A DNA stretch of 64,000 bases from Typhlomys cinereus (taxonomy: Eukaryota; Chordata; Mammalia; Rodentia; Platacanthomyidae). The notes below the pieces were generated by a model, which was not told the origin of the DNA, did not search any database, and saw only the letters and a program-made list of their open reading frames with translations. The stretch lies in contig JALPQD010000248.1 of assembly GCA_023101885.1 (NCBI GenBank), positions 1,637,423 to 1,701,422 of the forward strand, in the 5' to 3' direction. This document shows positions 46,601 to 59,187 of the stretch, piece by piece. Positions within the stretch are counted from its first letter, which is position 1. Each line of letters starts with the position of its first letter. The position numbers and the translations under genes are program-made.

Positions 46601-47412
46601 GCTACCAACCCTCAACAGTTGAAATCTGGGAAATTAAAGAACTTCTGTTCAGATAAAGAGGTTGTAACACGAGCTCAAAGGCAACCCACAGAATGGGAGA
46701 AAATTTTCACTAACCACATATCTGATAGAGCTCTATTATCACTAGTTCACAAAGAACTTAGAAAACTAAACACTAAGGAAACTAATGGCCCAATTAAAAA
46801 ATGGGCCCTGGAACTTAAAAGAAATTTTACCAGGGATGAAATTAAAATGTCTAACAAATATCTTAAAAAATGCTCCACTTCTTTAGCCCTCAGGGAAATG
46901 CAAATCAAAACTTCCCTGAGATACCATCGCACCCCTGTTAGGATGGCAAAAATCTACAATACAAACAACACCAAATGCTGGAGAGGATGTGGAGAGAGGG
47001 GAACTCTCTTTCATTGATGGTGGGAATGCAGGCTCATACAGCCACTCTGGCAAGCCATCTGGAGATTCTTAAAGAAATCAAAGATCGAAATGCCATATAA
47101 CCCTGCTATTCCACTTTTGGGAATAACCCCACAAACAGCAAAAATTCACCTTGATAGCACAAGCACGACCATGTTCATAGCAGCACTGTTTACAATATCA
47201 AAGTCATGGCAACAACCCAGATGTCCAACAGTTGACGAGTGGATAAGAAAACTGTGGTACATCTATACAATGGAATACTACTCAACCATCAAAAATGATG
47301 AATTATTGGAATTTGCCGGGAAATGGATGTCATTAGAAACATTTATATTGAGTGAAGTATTCCAGACCCAAAAATTAAGCACCATATGTACTCCCTAATA
47401 GGTGGCTCCTAG
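43603..47412 (+). pseudogene. L1 ORF2 (endonuclease / RT), several lesions
   Basis: Span matches the usual 1,270-1,280 codons and starts MSRIKNSFSII ten bases after ORF1. Endonuclease motifs: TLNVNGIN, then CLQQTHL, where L1 families normally have Glu at the second Q (a catalytic metal-binding residue). Frameshift at an A-run near 43865 and compensation near 43970. A TAG is at 44659-44661 and a frameshift near 45000. In the RT domain, [12 protein letters not shown] is seen and FADD is intact at 45686-45697, but TAA (45668-45670) and TAG (45983-45985) interrupt it. The C-terminal Cys-rich motif CWRGCGERGTLFH is at about 46977, then a TGA follows. Confidence 0.92.
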
Positions 47413-48230
47413 TATCAAACCCACCCAGCCCACCTAGAGACACTTGACAATAAATCTCTATAATACAGTAATTGCAAGGAGTATGAACAGGAGGGATGGG
47501 GTAGGAGAGTCACACCAGAAACAAGGAGAGGGGGGACCTTGTTACAGCAGAGAAAATAGGCCTCCATCATGGACTGCAAGTAAGCAATGAGACATCTGGT
47601 TAAGTTCACAGACTTTTCGTTCTTGATCATTTACAACTAAGGGGGTGTGATCTCACCAGAAGGGGAGGGCATATAGTCTGGCAGATAATAAGTAACCATT
47701 TTGCAAATGGGTGATTGACCCCTCCCTCACTGTGGTTTCATACTTTTATTGCATCTACCTTTGAATATACTTTTATAACAAGACTCTAGTTCAACAACTT
47801 TTTATCTCTGGCCAGTGGGTGAATTCCATTACCCATCAGGGTGGAGCCAAGGGCATTGCAGGAGCAGCAAAACCGCAAAAGAAAATCAACAAACCATAAT
47901 CCAGAACTTCAGAGACTCTATATCAACCACCTAGAACTAGGCCAGCCTAATCTCTCCCCATCCTGAAGCTCAGGGACATTTGTGGAAGAGGGGGCGGTAA
48001 GAGTGTAAGAGCACAAGGATAGGCCGAAGCAATCATGAGGACCCAGAGGAGAGTTTGGCATGCACATTAAAGGATTCTCCAGGGATTGGGGGAGGGGAGG
48101 CACTGGGGGGTGGGGAGGGAAGGATGAGTGGAGGGTGAGCAGAGGGATTGGGGGGAGGAGGAGATAGGGAGGGAACCGGTGTACCTATAAAGTTTGTATG
48201 AGCGGAGATAATAAAAAATGTTTAAAAAAA

Positions 48231-49406
48231 TGATGAACTAACGGAATGTGCTGGGAAATGTATGGGATTAGAAAAAATTTTATTGAATGAAGTATCCCAG
48301 ACACAGAGAATTAAGTGCCACATGTACTCCCTAATAGGTGGCTCTTAGTACGAAACCCACTTAGAGACACTCAAAGATAAATCTCTCTAATAACTACAGT
48401 ACTTTGCTAAGATTATGAACAGGAAGGATGGGGAAGAAGGGCCACACCTTAACGAGAGAGGGGACCATGTTACAGCAAATAAAACAGGCCACCATCAAGG
48501 ACTGCAAATAAATAATGAGACATCTGGTTCAGTTCACAGACTTTCCTTCCTGATTATTTACAACAGATGGAGTATGATCTTACCAGAAGGGAAGAACATA
48601 TAATCTGGCAGATAGAAAGTAACCATCTCGCAGATGGATGATTGACCCCTCCCTCACTCCTGTTTCCTACTTTTATTACATCTACCTTTGAATATACTCT
48701 TATAACAGGACTCTAATTTAACAAGTTTTTATCTCTGGCTAGGAGTGATATCCAATACCTATCAGGGTGGAGCCAAGGGCATTGCAGTAGCAGCAAAACA
48801 GAAAAAAAAATCAATATACTATAATCCAGAATATCAGAGACTCTATATCAATCACCTGGAACTAGGCCAGCCTAATCTCTCCCCATCCTGAAGCTCAGTG
48901 AAATTTGCGAAAGAGGGGGCGGTAAGATTGTAAGAGCACAAGGATGGGAGGAGCAATGATATGTAAGATACTCCACACAAGTTAGGGCCAAAGCAATCAT
49001 ATTTGGACTTTACACGCCCTGTGCAATGTCCAATACACTATTGACCTCACGAAGTCTAGCATTTGCTAAAGGCACTAAAATTCTTGGAGGCAAGGGCTTA
49101 ACAGCCACAGTAGTGTTCTTATCCATAATGGGAACACAGGAAAGTGTTCTGGATAATGCCACTGGGTCCTTGCACCTCATTGGAGAGGAGGACCCAGAGG
49201 AGAGTTTGGCATGCACATTAAAGGATGCTCCAGGGATGGGAGGGGGAGGCACTGGGGGATGTGGAGGGAAGGGGAAGGGGAGGGGGGCACAGAGGGATGG
49301 GGGTTGGAGGGAGGTGGGACCGCTGTATCTGTTAAGTTTGTATGAATGGAAATAAAAAAAAATGTAGATCCTGAAAAAAAATAAATACTTTAAATTGGAA
49401 AAAAAT
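48231..49406 (+). mobile_element. Second L1 3' end directly behind the full-length L1
   Basis: Begins in the last ORF2 codons (gatgaactaacggaatgtgc), followed by a full 3' UTR, G-rich tract (49235-49320) and 'gtttgtatgaatgg'. The tail is unusual: after a first A-run come 'gtagatcctg', another A-run, 'tactttaaattgg' and a final A-run before the TSD copy at 49407. Sense frame 49026-49355 and antisense frame 49010-49252 overlap here. Confidence 0.88.
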
Positions 49407-52400
49407 AAGTGTCAGGAATTACATTTCCTAAATGTCATTGGAATTAACTCACCAGTCAAAAAACACAGATCACCAACACGGATTAAGAATCACAACCCAT
49501 CCATCTGCTGCCTTCAGAAAACACATAACACAACAAAAAATGCGCACATTGTAAAAATAAATGGCTGGTCAAAAATTCTTCATGCTAATGAAACAAGGAA
49601 ACAAGCAGGTGTAGCAATTATGATATCTGACAAAGTGGACTTCAAACCAAAGAAAATCATAAGAGATATGGAAGGATACTACATTTTAGTCAGAGGTACA
49701 ATTCACCATGAAGACTTCACAATTCTCAACATATACGCTCCTAATATAGGCTCTTCAACACTCATTAAGCAAATACTATAACGTGTAAAAGAAGAAATCA
49801 ATCTCAAAATGATAATATTTGGGGATTTCAATACTTCACTTTCAACATGGGTATATTAACAGACCAAAATCCCAACAGAGACACATTGAAACTAAATAAA
49901 CCCTTACTGAAATGCATCTCACAGATGCATATTCTTCTCAGAAGCCTATGGAACTTTCGCCAAAATAGACCACATATTGGGCCACAAAAAAAATCTCCAC
50001 ATACATAGAGAAGTTGAAATTTATAGTCTGTACCCTATCAGAACACCATGGTCCAAAGCTTGACATCTGCAACACAATAAAAAAGCAGAAAATACACTTA
50101 CTCTTGGAAACTAAAAATTACAATGCTGAATGAGAAATAGGTTCAGAAAGAAATCAAAAAGAAAATTCAGGATTTCCTAAATGTGAACAATAATGAAAAT
50201 ACAACATATCAAAATCTCTGGGATACAATGAAAGCTGTCCTAAGAGGTAAATTTATAGCTATTAATGTCTATATAAAAATAGAAACATCACAGGTAAGTA
50301 ATTTAACAATGCAGTTTAAAGCTTTGGAGACACAACAACAATCCAATAACAAAAGCAGTAGAAGAAAGGAGATCAGCAAAATCAGGGAAGACATATCCAA
50401 AATTGAGATAAGGAAAAGGATATAAAGAATCAACCAGACAAAACGCTGGATCTTTGAAAAAATCAATAAGATCGATACACACCTATCTAAATTAACCAAA
50501 ATCGAGAGAGAGAAAACCCACTTTAGCAAAATTAGAAATGAAAATGAAGTTATCATAAGTGATACCCAAGAAATTCAGACAATTATAAGGTCATATTTGA
50601 AAAACTTATACTTCATGAAATTTCATAACAACGAAAGAAAACTTTGCATTCTTGAGTATGCACAACGTACCTAAATTAAGTCAGGAATTTTAAATTATTT
50701 AAATAGTCCTATAACAAATGAGGAAATCAATGAAATAATCTCAAATCTTAACACCAAAAAACTATTCTGGACCAAATGAATTCAGCACAGAATTCTACTA
50801 GACTTTTAAAGAACAACTAAAACCAATACTCCATAAAATATTCCATAAAATAGCAAAGGAATGAATACTTCCAAATTCTTTCTACAAAGCTAATATCATA
50901 CTAATCTCAAAACCTAATAAAGATACATTTAAAAAGAAAACAATAGGCCAATCTCTGTGATGAATACAGATGAAAAGTATTCAACAAAATCTTATCAAAT
51001 CAGATTCAACCAGCCTGATCTCTCCCTACCCTGAAGTTCAGGGATATTTGTGGAAGAGGGGGCGGTAAGATTGTAAGAGCACAAGGATAGCAGGAGTAAT
51101 GATATGCAAGATACTCCACACAAGTTAGGGTCGAAGCAATCATAATAGGACTTTGCTTGACCTGCGCAATGCCCAACATATTATTAACCCCTCAAAGTCT
51201 ATCATGGACTAAAGGCATTAGGATCCTTGGAGGCTAGGGATTGACAGCCACAGTAGTGTTCCTATGCTTAAGGTGAACGCAGGAAAGGGTTTGGGGGAAA
51301 TGCCGCTGGGTCCTTGCATCTCATCGGAGAGGAGAACCCAGAGAAGAGTTTGGCATGCACATTAAAGGATGCTCTGGGGATTGGGGGGAGGCATTGGAGC
51401 ATGGGGAAGAAGGGGGGTTGTGGAGGGGGGAGCAGGGGGGTCGGAAGGGGTGGAGGGAGGGAGGGGACCAGTGTACCTGTTAAGTTTGTATGAGCGGAAA
51501 TAAATAAAAAAATATATTTTAAAAAAATCAAAAAATTATTCACTGTGACCAAATAGGCTTTATCACAGGCACACAAGGTTGGTTGAACATATGCAAATCA
51601 ATGAATGTAATCCATCATATAAACAACTCCAAATTTCAAGACCACATAATACATGGCATGAAAAGCTTTTGACAAGACCCAACATCCTTTTATGGAAAGG
51701 AAGGAACTTATATCAACATAATAAAAGCTGTATACAACAAACCAACAGCAAGGATTATACTCAATGGGAAAAAAATTGAAGCATTCTTGCTTTTATAAGG
51801 AACTAGACAAGGCTGTCCACTCTCACCACTTCTATTCAATATTGCACTCAAAGGCTTAGCTAGAACCATAAGACAAGAGAGGGAGATAAAAGGGATTCAA
51901 ATGGGAAAGGAAGAAGTCAAGATATGTCTATTTGCAGATTACATGATCATAAACCTGAGTGATTCTAAAAACTCCACCAGGAAATTCCTGGAACTAATAC
52001 AGAAGTTCAGCACGGTGGCAGGTTAGAAAATAAATGTGCAAAAATCAGTGGTCTTCCTATACACCAATGATGAAAAATGTGAAAAACCCTAAAAGAAACA
52101 ATCCCATATACTATAGCCTCTAAAAAATGAAATGCTTTGGTATAAATTTAACCAAATATGTAAGAGAACTTTATAGTGAAAACTTTAAAATCCTAAAGAA
52201 AGAAATTACAGAAGATAACTGAAGGTTGAAAGACCTCCCATGCTCCTGGATTGGCAGAATAAACATTGTAAAAATGACCATCTTACCAAAAACAATATAC
52301 AAATGCAATGCTATACCAATCAAAATTGCAAAGCAATTCTTTAAGAAACTTACCAAACAATCTCTAAATTCAAATGGAAACACAAAAGTCCAAGGATAGC

Positions 52401-53616
52401 AAACACAATCCAGAGTAACAAAAACATTGCTGGAGGTATCACCATACAAAACCTTTCTGATAAAAAAACATCCCGGTACTGGCTCCAAAATAGACATGTG
52501 GATAAAGTTTGAAGACCCAGATATAAGCCCACACAATTACAGCCATTTGATCTTTGACAAAGGGGCCCAAAAAATTCAATGGAAAAAGAACAGCATCTTC
52601 AACAAATGGTGATTGCAAAACTGCATATCCACATGCAGAAGATTACTACTGGAACCATAGTTGTCACAATGCAAAAAATTAATTCCAAATGGATAAAGGA
52701 CCTTAATATTTGGCCAGAGACTATTCAAATCCTAGTTGAAAGGGTAGGAAACTACCTCGAGAAGATTGGCTAAGCCAAGAGTTCCTGAACAGAAATCCAA
52801 TAGCACAGTCACTAGAACCAACATTCAACGAATGGGATCTTATGAAATTAAAGAGCTACTGTTCAGCTAAAGAGAGTGTAAACTGAGCAAAAATGCAACC
52901 CATAGATTGGGAGAAGATCTTCATTAACCACATATATGATAGAGCTCTATTATCTAGAATGCACAAAGGCCTTAAAACAATAAACAACAAGGAGATAAAT
53001 GGCCCAGTTCAAAAATGGTCCTGGGAACTTAAAAGAAACTTTTCCAGGTTTGAAATTGAAATGTCTAACAAGTAAGTTATGCTCCACATCCTTAGCCATC
53101 AGGGATATGCAAATCAAAACTTCCCTGATATATCATCTCTCTCTAGTTAGGATGACAAAAATCCACAATACATACAATACCAAATGCTAGAGAGGATGTG
53201 GAAAGATGGAAACTCTTCATATATTACTGGTGGGAATTCAGGCTTATACAACCACTCTGGTGATCATTTTGGCATTTTCTAAAAATGTTAAAGATTGAGA
53301 TGCCATATGTCCTTGGTATACCACTTCTGGGAATAATCTCCCATAAATGCAGAAATTCCCTATAGTGTCACAAGCACAACCATGTTCATTGCAGCCCTAT
53401 TTACAATAGCAGAGTCATGGAATCAACCCAAATGCCCAACAGCTGGTGATTGGATAATGAAAATGTGGTACAATGGAATACTATCCAGCCATAACAAAAG
53501 AGGAATGAATGAAATTTTCCAGGAAATGGATGGAATTAGAAAAAATTATATTGAGTGAAATATCCCAGACACAGAAATTTAGACACCATATGTACTCCTT
53601 AATAAGTGGATCCTAG
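49407..53616 (+). pseudogene. ORF2 of the old L1, heavily decayed
   Basis: The start codon position carries GTG (aagtgtcagg, where the younger copy has aaatgtccag), and the younger L1 block inserted exactly here. The endonuclease starts with NVIGINSPVKKH, then CLQKTH, again without the usual Glu. The RT motif is FADY (51931-51942), so the second catalytic Asp is lost. An L1 3' end splits it at 51010-51527. Many stops and frameshifts. The stop is at 53614-53616. Confidence 0.85.
51010..51527 (+). mobile_element. 5'-truncated L1 3' end inside old ORF2
   Basis: Starts 'ccagcctgatctctccctac' of the 3' UTR and ends 'gtttgtatgagcggaaataa' plus an A/T-rich tail. The host ORF2 reads 'aaatcagattcaa' before and 'tcaaaaaattattcactgtg' after, so the TSD is short (tcaa, possibly longer through the A-run). 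Confidence 0.9.
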
Positions 53617-54712
53617 TTCCAAACACACTTAATGACATATTCAAAGGTAAATATTTATAATACCTACTGTGGTATAAACAGGAGGGAAGGATAAGGATAA
53701 GGATAAGGAAGTCCCCCCAAAAAAGAAGATAGGGGATCATGATTCAGTAAAGAAAATATGTCATCATCATTATTGCATGTAAGTAGCGAAACATCTGGTG
53801 AATTTCATTTTCCACTTACCTTCCTAGTAACTTGCAACTGAAAAGGTTTGATCTCACCAATCAGGGAGGGTATAGGGACTGGCAGATAGATGGTAACCAT
53901 CCCACAAATGAGACACTAACCCCCCTCACTGTTGTGTCCTACTCCTATTCTTCCATATACCTTTGAATCTCCTCTTACATTAAGATCTTCATTAAAACAG
54001 TCTTTTATCTTTGGTTCGGAGGTTACCTTCAATACCAATCAGTATGCAGCTAAGGGTGGGGCAGAAAAAGCAAAACTGAAAACAACAGCAAACCATAATT
54101 CAGAAAACCAAGAACTCTACATTAATCAGCTGGAAACAGACCAGCCAAATTTCTCCCTATCCTAAAGTTCAAGGAACTTTGAAGAAGAGGAGGCAGCAAG
54201 ATTGTAAGAGCCTAAAGGTGGGGTGGAGCAATGATATGCAAGACCCTCCACACAAGTTAGGGGTGCAGCAGCCAGAATTGGACTTTGCCTGTTATGCACA
54301 GTGGCTGACATATCAAAGACCCACAAAAGTCTAGCATGGATCACAGTGGAGAAGGTTCCAGGCAGTAGGATCCTTAGAGGCAAATATTAATAGTCATAAT
54401 AGAGTTCCAATACTAAGGGGAGCCCAAGAAGGGGCTCTGTGCTATGCCAATGATTCCTGAACCCTTACTAGGGTAGAGGACTCAAAGGGAGGTTTGGGAT
54501 TCACAAAAAAGGATCCAGGTGGTGGGAGAGAGGAATGGGGAGACACTGAGAGAGGGGGAGGTTGGGAGAGAGGTATAAGGAGGGGTAAAGGGAGTAGTGT
54601 GCAAGTGGGGATGACTGGGGAGGGGAGGAGGGAGAGAGTGGAAGTGGATACCTATTGAGCTTGTATGATTAGGGAAAAAAATAAAATGTGGGAGAAAAAA
54701 AAGAAAAGAAAA
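53617..54712 (+). mobile_element. 3' UTR of the old L1
   Basis: Same layout as the young 3' UTRs but from an older subgroup. A tandem 'ggataa' triplet occurs at 53689-53706, the G-rich tract at about 54530-54645, and the terminus is 'gcttgtatgattaggg'. Antisense frame 54162-54383 is a copy of the recurrent frame. Confidence 0.85.
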
Positions 54713-54759
54713 GAGAGTTCTCATCTTATACCTAACCTAGTGTCATGACTGATACATGT

Positions 54760-54985
54760 TTGAAAAAAAAATTGTTAACATTCTTAACAGCCAAGGAAAG
54801 CCAAATTAAAACTATATCATTTCTATCTCAATATAGTCAGGATAATAATCATTAAGAAAACAATGAATTCTAAGAATGAAAGAAAAGGAAAACTTGTACA
54901 TCTCTGATAGCAACATAAATTAGCCTAGCTAATATGAAAATCACTATGGAGACTGCCTACAAGTAAACTTTATTAAAATTTTATA
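54760..54985 (+). mobile_element. Ancient L1 ORF2 C-terminal fragment
   Basis: 'aacattcttaacagccaagg', 'agccaaattaaaactatatc', 'cttgtacatctctgatagca' and 'gaaaatcactatggagactg' follow ancient L1 ORF2 order. No open frame. Confidence 0.75.
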
Positions 54986-55629
54986 TAAAATCATCATTTT
55001 TCATTTCCAATTGTTAAGACTTTTTTGTTTCACTTATAATTATTTTCTTTCTCCAAAAATGTTACAAAAGTTTGTTGTTGAGCACCCCTTTGACCATCTC
55101 CCTTTCCTTAATCCCTTTTGTTTCCTTCAACAATTTCATTTCTACTTTCATTTAATATATACATGTATGATTTCCTGTGAATATATAAAGCCTGGGCATT
55201 ATAAATAATAGAAAGTATTAACTTCATTCTTCATACCTAAATAATTCAATTGTATGTGTAAATCACAGATTCTTTAATCATTTATCTTCCTCAAACATCT
55301 AAATTGTTTTTGTTACTTAAGTATTGTAAATGACAATAAAATGTGTTGACATGGAATACTTTAGATAAAATTCAAAAGTTGTATAGCTGAATCATGGAAA
55401 ATCAATTTCTACCTTATTGATAAATCTGTGTGTTAATTTACATAGAAATTTTTTTTTCTGCTTCCAACAAACATATTTCACCATAAATAATAGACATTAC
55501 ATTAGGGTGTTGAGCTAAGGGATTTCAAACAAATACAACTAGAAACTAAGCAGGTATCACTATCCTAACACCTTAGAAAACAGACTTCATATTGAAAATA
55601 TTCAAAAGAGATACATAAGACTTGGCCAT
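54986..55629. other. Unassigned AT-rich DNA
   Basis: No gene. Possibly 3' sequence of the ancient L1 at 54760, but I cannot support a family. Confidence 0.35.
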
Positions 55630-56000
55630 TAGTTAAGTTTATCAAGCTGACACTTAAGATATGGGTCTCTGGTTAGGCCTGTAAATGATTGTTTTACTAA
55701 GATAGACTTCTGGCAAGCCTACAGCAGAACTGCCTGTTGCATAATTAAAGTCAAAGTCTTGGTACATAGTGGGTCTTTCTCTGGGCACTTGGATAACTTG
55801 AAAAGATAGTTAGCTATTGATAGTTGGCAATCAGGAAAACTAGAAAGTATCATTGGTCCTTGCTTTTCTGCTTTTATTCTGAATATGGTGTAACTGGTTC
55901 CCTTTGCATTTGATACTGGTATAAATGTATTTTCATAATGAACTATAATCTGAAAATTTAAGCCAACAAAATTCTGTTGTTCTGCAAGTTGACTTTGATT
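55630..56000 (+). mobile_element. MaLR LTR (old)
   Basis: 'tttgatactggtataaatgt' and 'tcataatgaactataatctg' match the 3' part of the old MaLR LTRs at 24656 and 37312, and the 5' part has the same spacing. Termini are not sharply defined and no TSD was found. Confidence 0.6.
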
Positions 56001-56039
56001 CATGAATATTATTATTGCAAAGAAATATAAATATGAACT

Positions 56040-57890
56040 AAGACAGAAAGACAGTTTATTCTGTTAAGGGCACAATCCATTATAAACATAAATAATACAT
56101 CAAACACAGTTGTCCAGAATTTCACCAATGAAATGTTATTAGATATAAATTCATCAATTTAATCCAACTCAATAACTGGGCAGTTTAAGCATTTTATTTC
56201 CATCAATATTTCCTCCACATAAAATATTGAAACAGAAGCATTGAAGTTAAATGACAATATAGGTCAAATGGACATGAAAGACATCTCCAAAGCATCCCAT
56301 CCAAATTAGACAGATCATGCATTATCCCTAACATCCCATGGGCCTTATGACAAAGTAGATCACATACTAATAATAGAAGTAAAATATCAAAAAACAGGAA
56401 AATTTTCTACCTCTCCTGAAGATTTATAGACTGAGTACTAAGTGCTTTTCAGATCGATGAGTATAGTAGTAGCTATTTGCAGACCCAGTAGAAGAACAAT
56501 GAAGTGGACAACAATTGCCAGTCATAGTGCAGATTACCAGCAACCCTGAAATGTTCTCCCAGATTCAGGCCATCCTAATTCCTCCCTATCCAAAGTTTGG
56601 GGAGCTTCGCAGATGAGGGAGGCACAAGATTGTAAGAACCTAAAGATGGGAAGGTGCACTGTTGGAAAAAAACATTCCATTAAAAGTAAAGATAACATTA
56701 TCAGGAACTCACAGCAGTAAGACTTGTCCTTACCAAACATATATAATGACTGAAATACCAACATGCCTCCATAGACTATGAGGAACTGAAGAGAGATAAG
56801 AACACAAGGGGAATCCTTAAGTACTAGAGCTAGGTGAATGAAGGGAAATGACACTGTTGGTGGGGTGTCCCGAGGATGGGCAACTTAGTATGCTACAGAA
56901 GTTTGAACCTCCAAAAGAATAAACAAGGAAGAAATAACCCTGGGGTCCATAGAAGTGTCCAGGTAATAAGGAAGAAGGTATTTGATGAAAGGAAGGGAGG
57001 AGAATGGCAGGGAAGTGAGATGGAGGGAAGAAAGGATCTGCATTCAGTATGCTTGCAAAACTAAAAATTAAATTAAAAATGATCAATTTAAAGTACTTCT
57101 TTTATTATATCTGTTCATAATTGAATAAATATAGAAATCAACAATAAGAAATACTGAAGAAAATACACAAACCCATGGTTATGAAATAACACATTGTGGA
57201 AAAATGAATGGAACACTGAGGAAATAAGAAAAGTTTCTAAATTAAATGAAAATGAAAGCACAGTACATCAAAATATATGGAATTCAACAAATGGAATTCT
57301 GAGGGTAGTTTATAATTCTCATTGTTTACATTATAAAATCATAGAAATCTCAAACAAATAGCATTATGAAACCTAACACCTTAGAAAAGCAAAAACAAAA
57401 ATAAACTGAAGTGTGAAAAGGAGACACAAGGAAATCATCAAGATTAAGGATCAATAATAAGAAAAACAAAAAAATTGATGAAGTGTTGGTTCATTGAATA
57501 GATCAACAAGATTGATTAACCTTTATCCAAATTAATCAAAAGAAATATATGAATGCACAGGTATAGACACAAACATCACTCACATATACATACAAACACA
57601 TACCAGGCAAAATACCTCATAAAATAGAAAAATCAGAAATGTTTCAATCTTTTTCTACAAAGTTAGCATAATACTAGTACCGAAAATAGATAATGACATG
57701 AGTCAAAAAGGAAAGCTATGTACCCACCTTTCTCATGAATATAGATGCAAAAATATAAATAAAATCCTTATAAAATGAATTCAAGTACATAGTGATCGAG
57801 ATGGTATCATTCCAAACAGGCATGGATAGTTCAAAATACATAAATCAATAAATATAATTAATAACAAATAATCTCAAAGACAGAGAACAA
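56040..57890 (+). mobile_element. Old L1 ORF2 (endonuclease to RT), split by an L1 3' UTR
   Basis: 56040-56430 resembles the endonuclease coding region ('catcccatgggccttatgac', 'aaagtagatcacatactaat'). 57120-57890 continues with the linker and the start of the RT region ('aaaatgaaagcacagtacat', 'caagattgattaacctttat', 'catgaatatagatgcaaaaa'). No open frame survives. The gap is filled by the 3' UTR listed next. Confidence 0.65.
56440..57110 (+). mobile_element. L1 3' UTR of an older subfamily, nested
   Basis: 'cagattcaggccatcctaat', 'aaagtttggggagcttcgca' and 'cacaagattgtaagaaccta' are collinear with the young 3' UTR, but the later part differs strongly. It ends in a purine-rich region (56985-57040), 'agtatgcttgcaaaac' and an A-rich tail. 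Confidence 0.65.
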
Positions 57891-58744
57891 ATGAACATCT
57901 ACAGAGAGACTGGAGATGGAAAGAATAAATTTCTATGAGACCACAATGAATAGTAAACAATGCCTGAATGACAGCTAACCAACAATGGAATAGGAATACA
58001 TCAACACTAAGGAATCAGCAAAATAATAGGAATTAATATTTGCCTTTCAATATGTCATATTTATATATGGATATTTATGACTGCAATTATTCCATCACAG
58101 ATTCATACTTGCAGATGGATCTTAAAAACAGGTTCTATCTTTAGCCTACAGGAAATGTACATCAGCATAAAGGGCATATATTACTTTACAATGAATTCAC
58201 CAATAACTTTTCAGATAAGAGTGGTTTTAGCATGCTTTAATTTAACTTCAAATTTTTTCATGCTTTCTTTACTTAAACCAATTGATTTTGTGGTTTCACA
58301 TCCATCTAAGCCTTAAAATGACTATACTCTTTGTTACAATAAAATGATCACTCCTTTTCAGGCATGGAAGACTGGCTTCTAGCTTTCCCTTTCTGACAAT
58401 CTTTTTAGGTCAGAAAGCCTGTATGTAGTATATTGCTTTCTTGCAGGTTCAAATTTCCTATTAATTGCATATTACAAAAGCTTTTTTTGTCTAGCACAGA
58501 GTATGTAGACTTGACTTTGGCTTGACTTTATGTTTCCATATAAAGAATAGTTTTTGCACTAAAAAACGGAAAGGCTTTCCAAATCTGTACTTACTGTTTA
58601 TCTTTCCCACTGAACAAAACCATTTAGCCACTGATCCTGAGATGGGCGTAAAACAGAGATCCACTACTCTGGAATTATACCCTGCTTACTGAAAAGGGTA
58701 GATGTGATACTTCTTGCTCATCTATATTTGTTTGTAATGATCTA
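57891..58744. other. Unassigned DNA
   Basis: No gene or repeat recognised. A 79-codon frame (58077-58316) has no motif known to me. Confidence 0.35.
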
Positions 58745-59187
58745 TGTGATAGTTAATCCTGGTTGTCAACTTGACCACATCTGGCATTTACTAAAATCAG
58801 CTGTCAGATTACCTGAAGAGATTATCTGAATTAATACACTTGCAATACAAAGACCAGCCCTAGATCTGATTGGAACCTCCCAGTAGCAGATCGAATAAAA
58901 GGAAACATAAGCAGAATAGCTTGAAGAGAGATTCTAATGTTGTAATAGGAAACTCTTTTCTCTCCTGTCACCCAGCTTCTTCCATCCTCAAGCCCTCCAA
59001 ACTTCCAAGCCTTCAACATGACTAAGACTGTCCAGGAATCCTTCAGCCTTCAGCCACTAGGACTGAGCAACTACTGGCATCCATTATTAGACTACTTCAG
59101 CCATATCTCTTAAGATAATTCAAAAAATTTCCTTTTTGTATATTCATTCTATTGATTCTGTGGCTCTAGAGAAGCCTGACTAATACA
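58745..59187 (+). mobile_element. ERVL-type LTR (MT2/MLT2-like)
   Basis: Starts 'tgtgatagttaatcctggtt', continues gtcaacttgaccacatctgg and ends 'ctctagagaagcctgactaa' taca, the recognisable termini of mammalian ERVL LTRs. 443 bp, close to family length. Flanking pentamers (atcta/atttt) do not match, fitting old age. Presumed solo LTR. Confidence 0.8.

Larger units (their letters stand above)
42105..48230 (+). mobile_element. Full-length younger L1 (6.1 kb), coding regions broken
   Basis: Complete order: 5' UTR 42105-42479, ORF1 42480-43593, ORF2 43603-47412, 3' UTR 47413-48230. The left flank aagtgtcagga (42094-42104) is repeated exactly at 49407-49417, after a second L1 3' end, so the insertion unit is either 42105-49406 or was enlarged later (see findings). 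The 3' UTR lacks about 190 bp present in the copy at 7224. Confidence 0.92.
40070..54712 (+). mobile_element. Old near-full-length L1 carrying younger insertions
   Basis: 5' UTR (40070-40771), ORF1 (40772-42093), ORF2 (49407-53616) and 3' UTR (to 54712) are in order on the plus strand. Inserted material: CA-tailed SINE 41740-42044, L1 block 42105-49406, L1 3' end 51010-51527. Without these the element is about 6.5 kb. The 3' end reads 'cctattgagcttgtatgatt' plus a mixed poly(A). Its own TSD is not clear (possible aaagagaac/aaagagagt). Confidence 0.85.

Noticed and set aside
42480..48230. A retrotransposition-competent L1
   Set aside because: ORF1 has a frameshift and ORF2 has several stops and frameshifts and lacks the usual endonuclease Glu.
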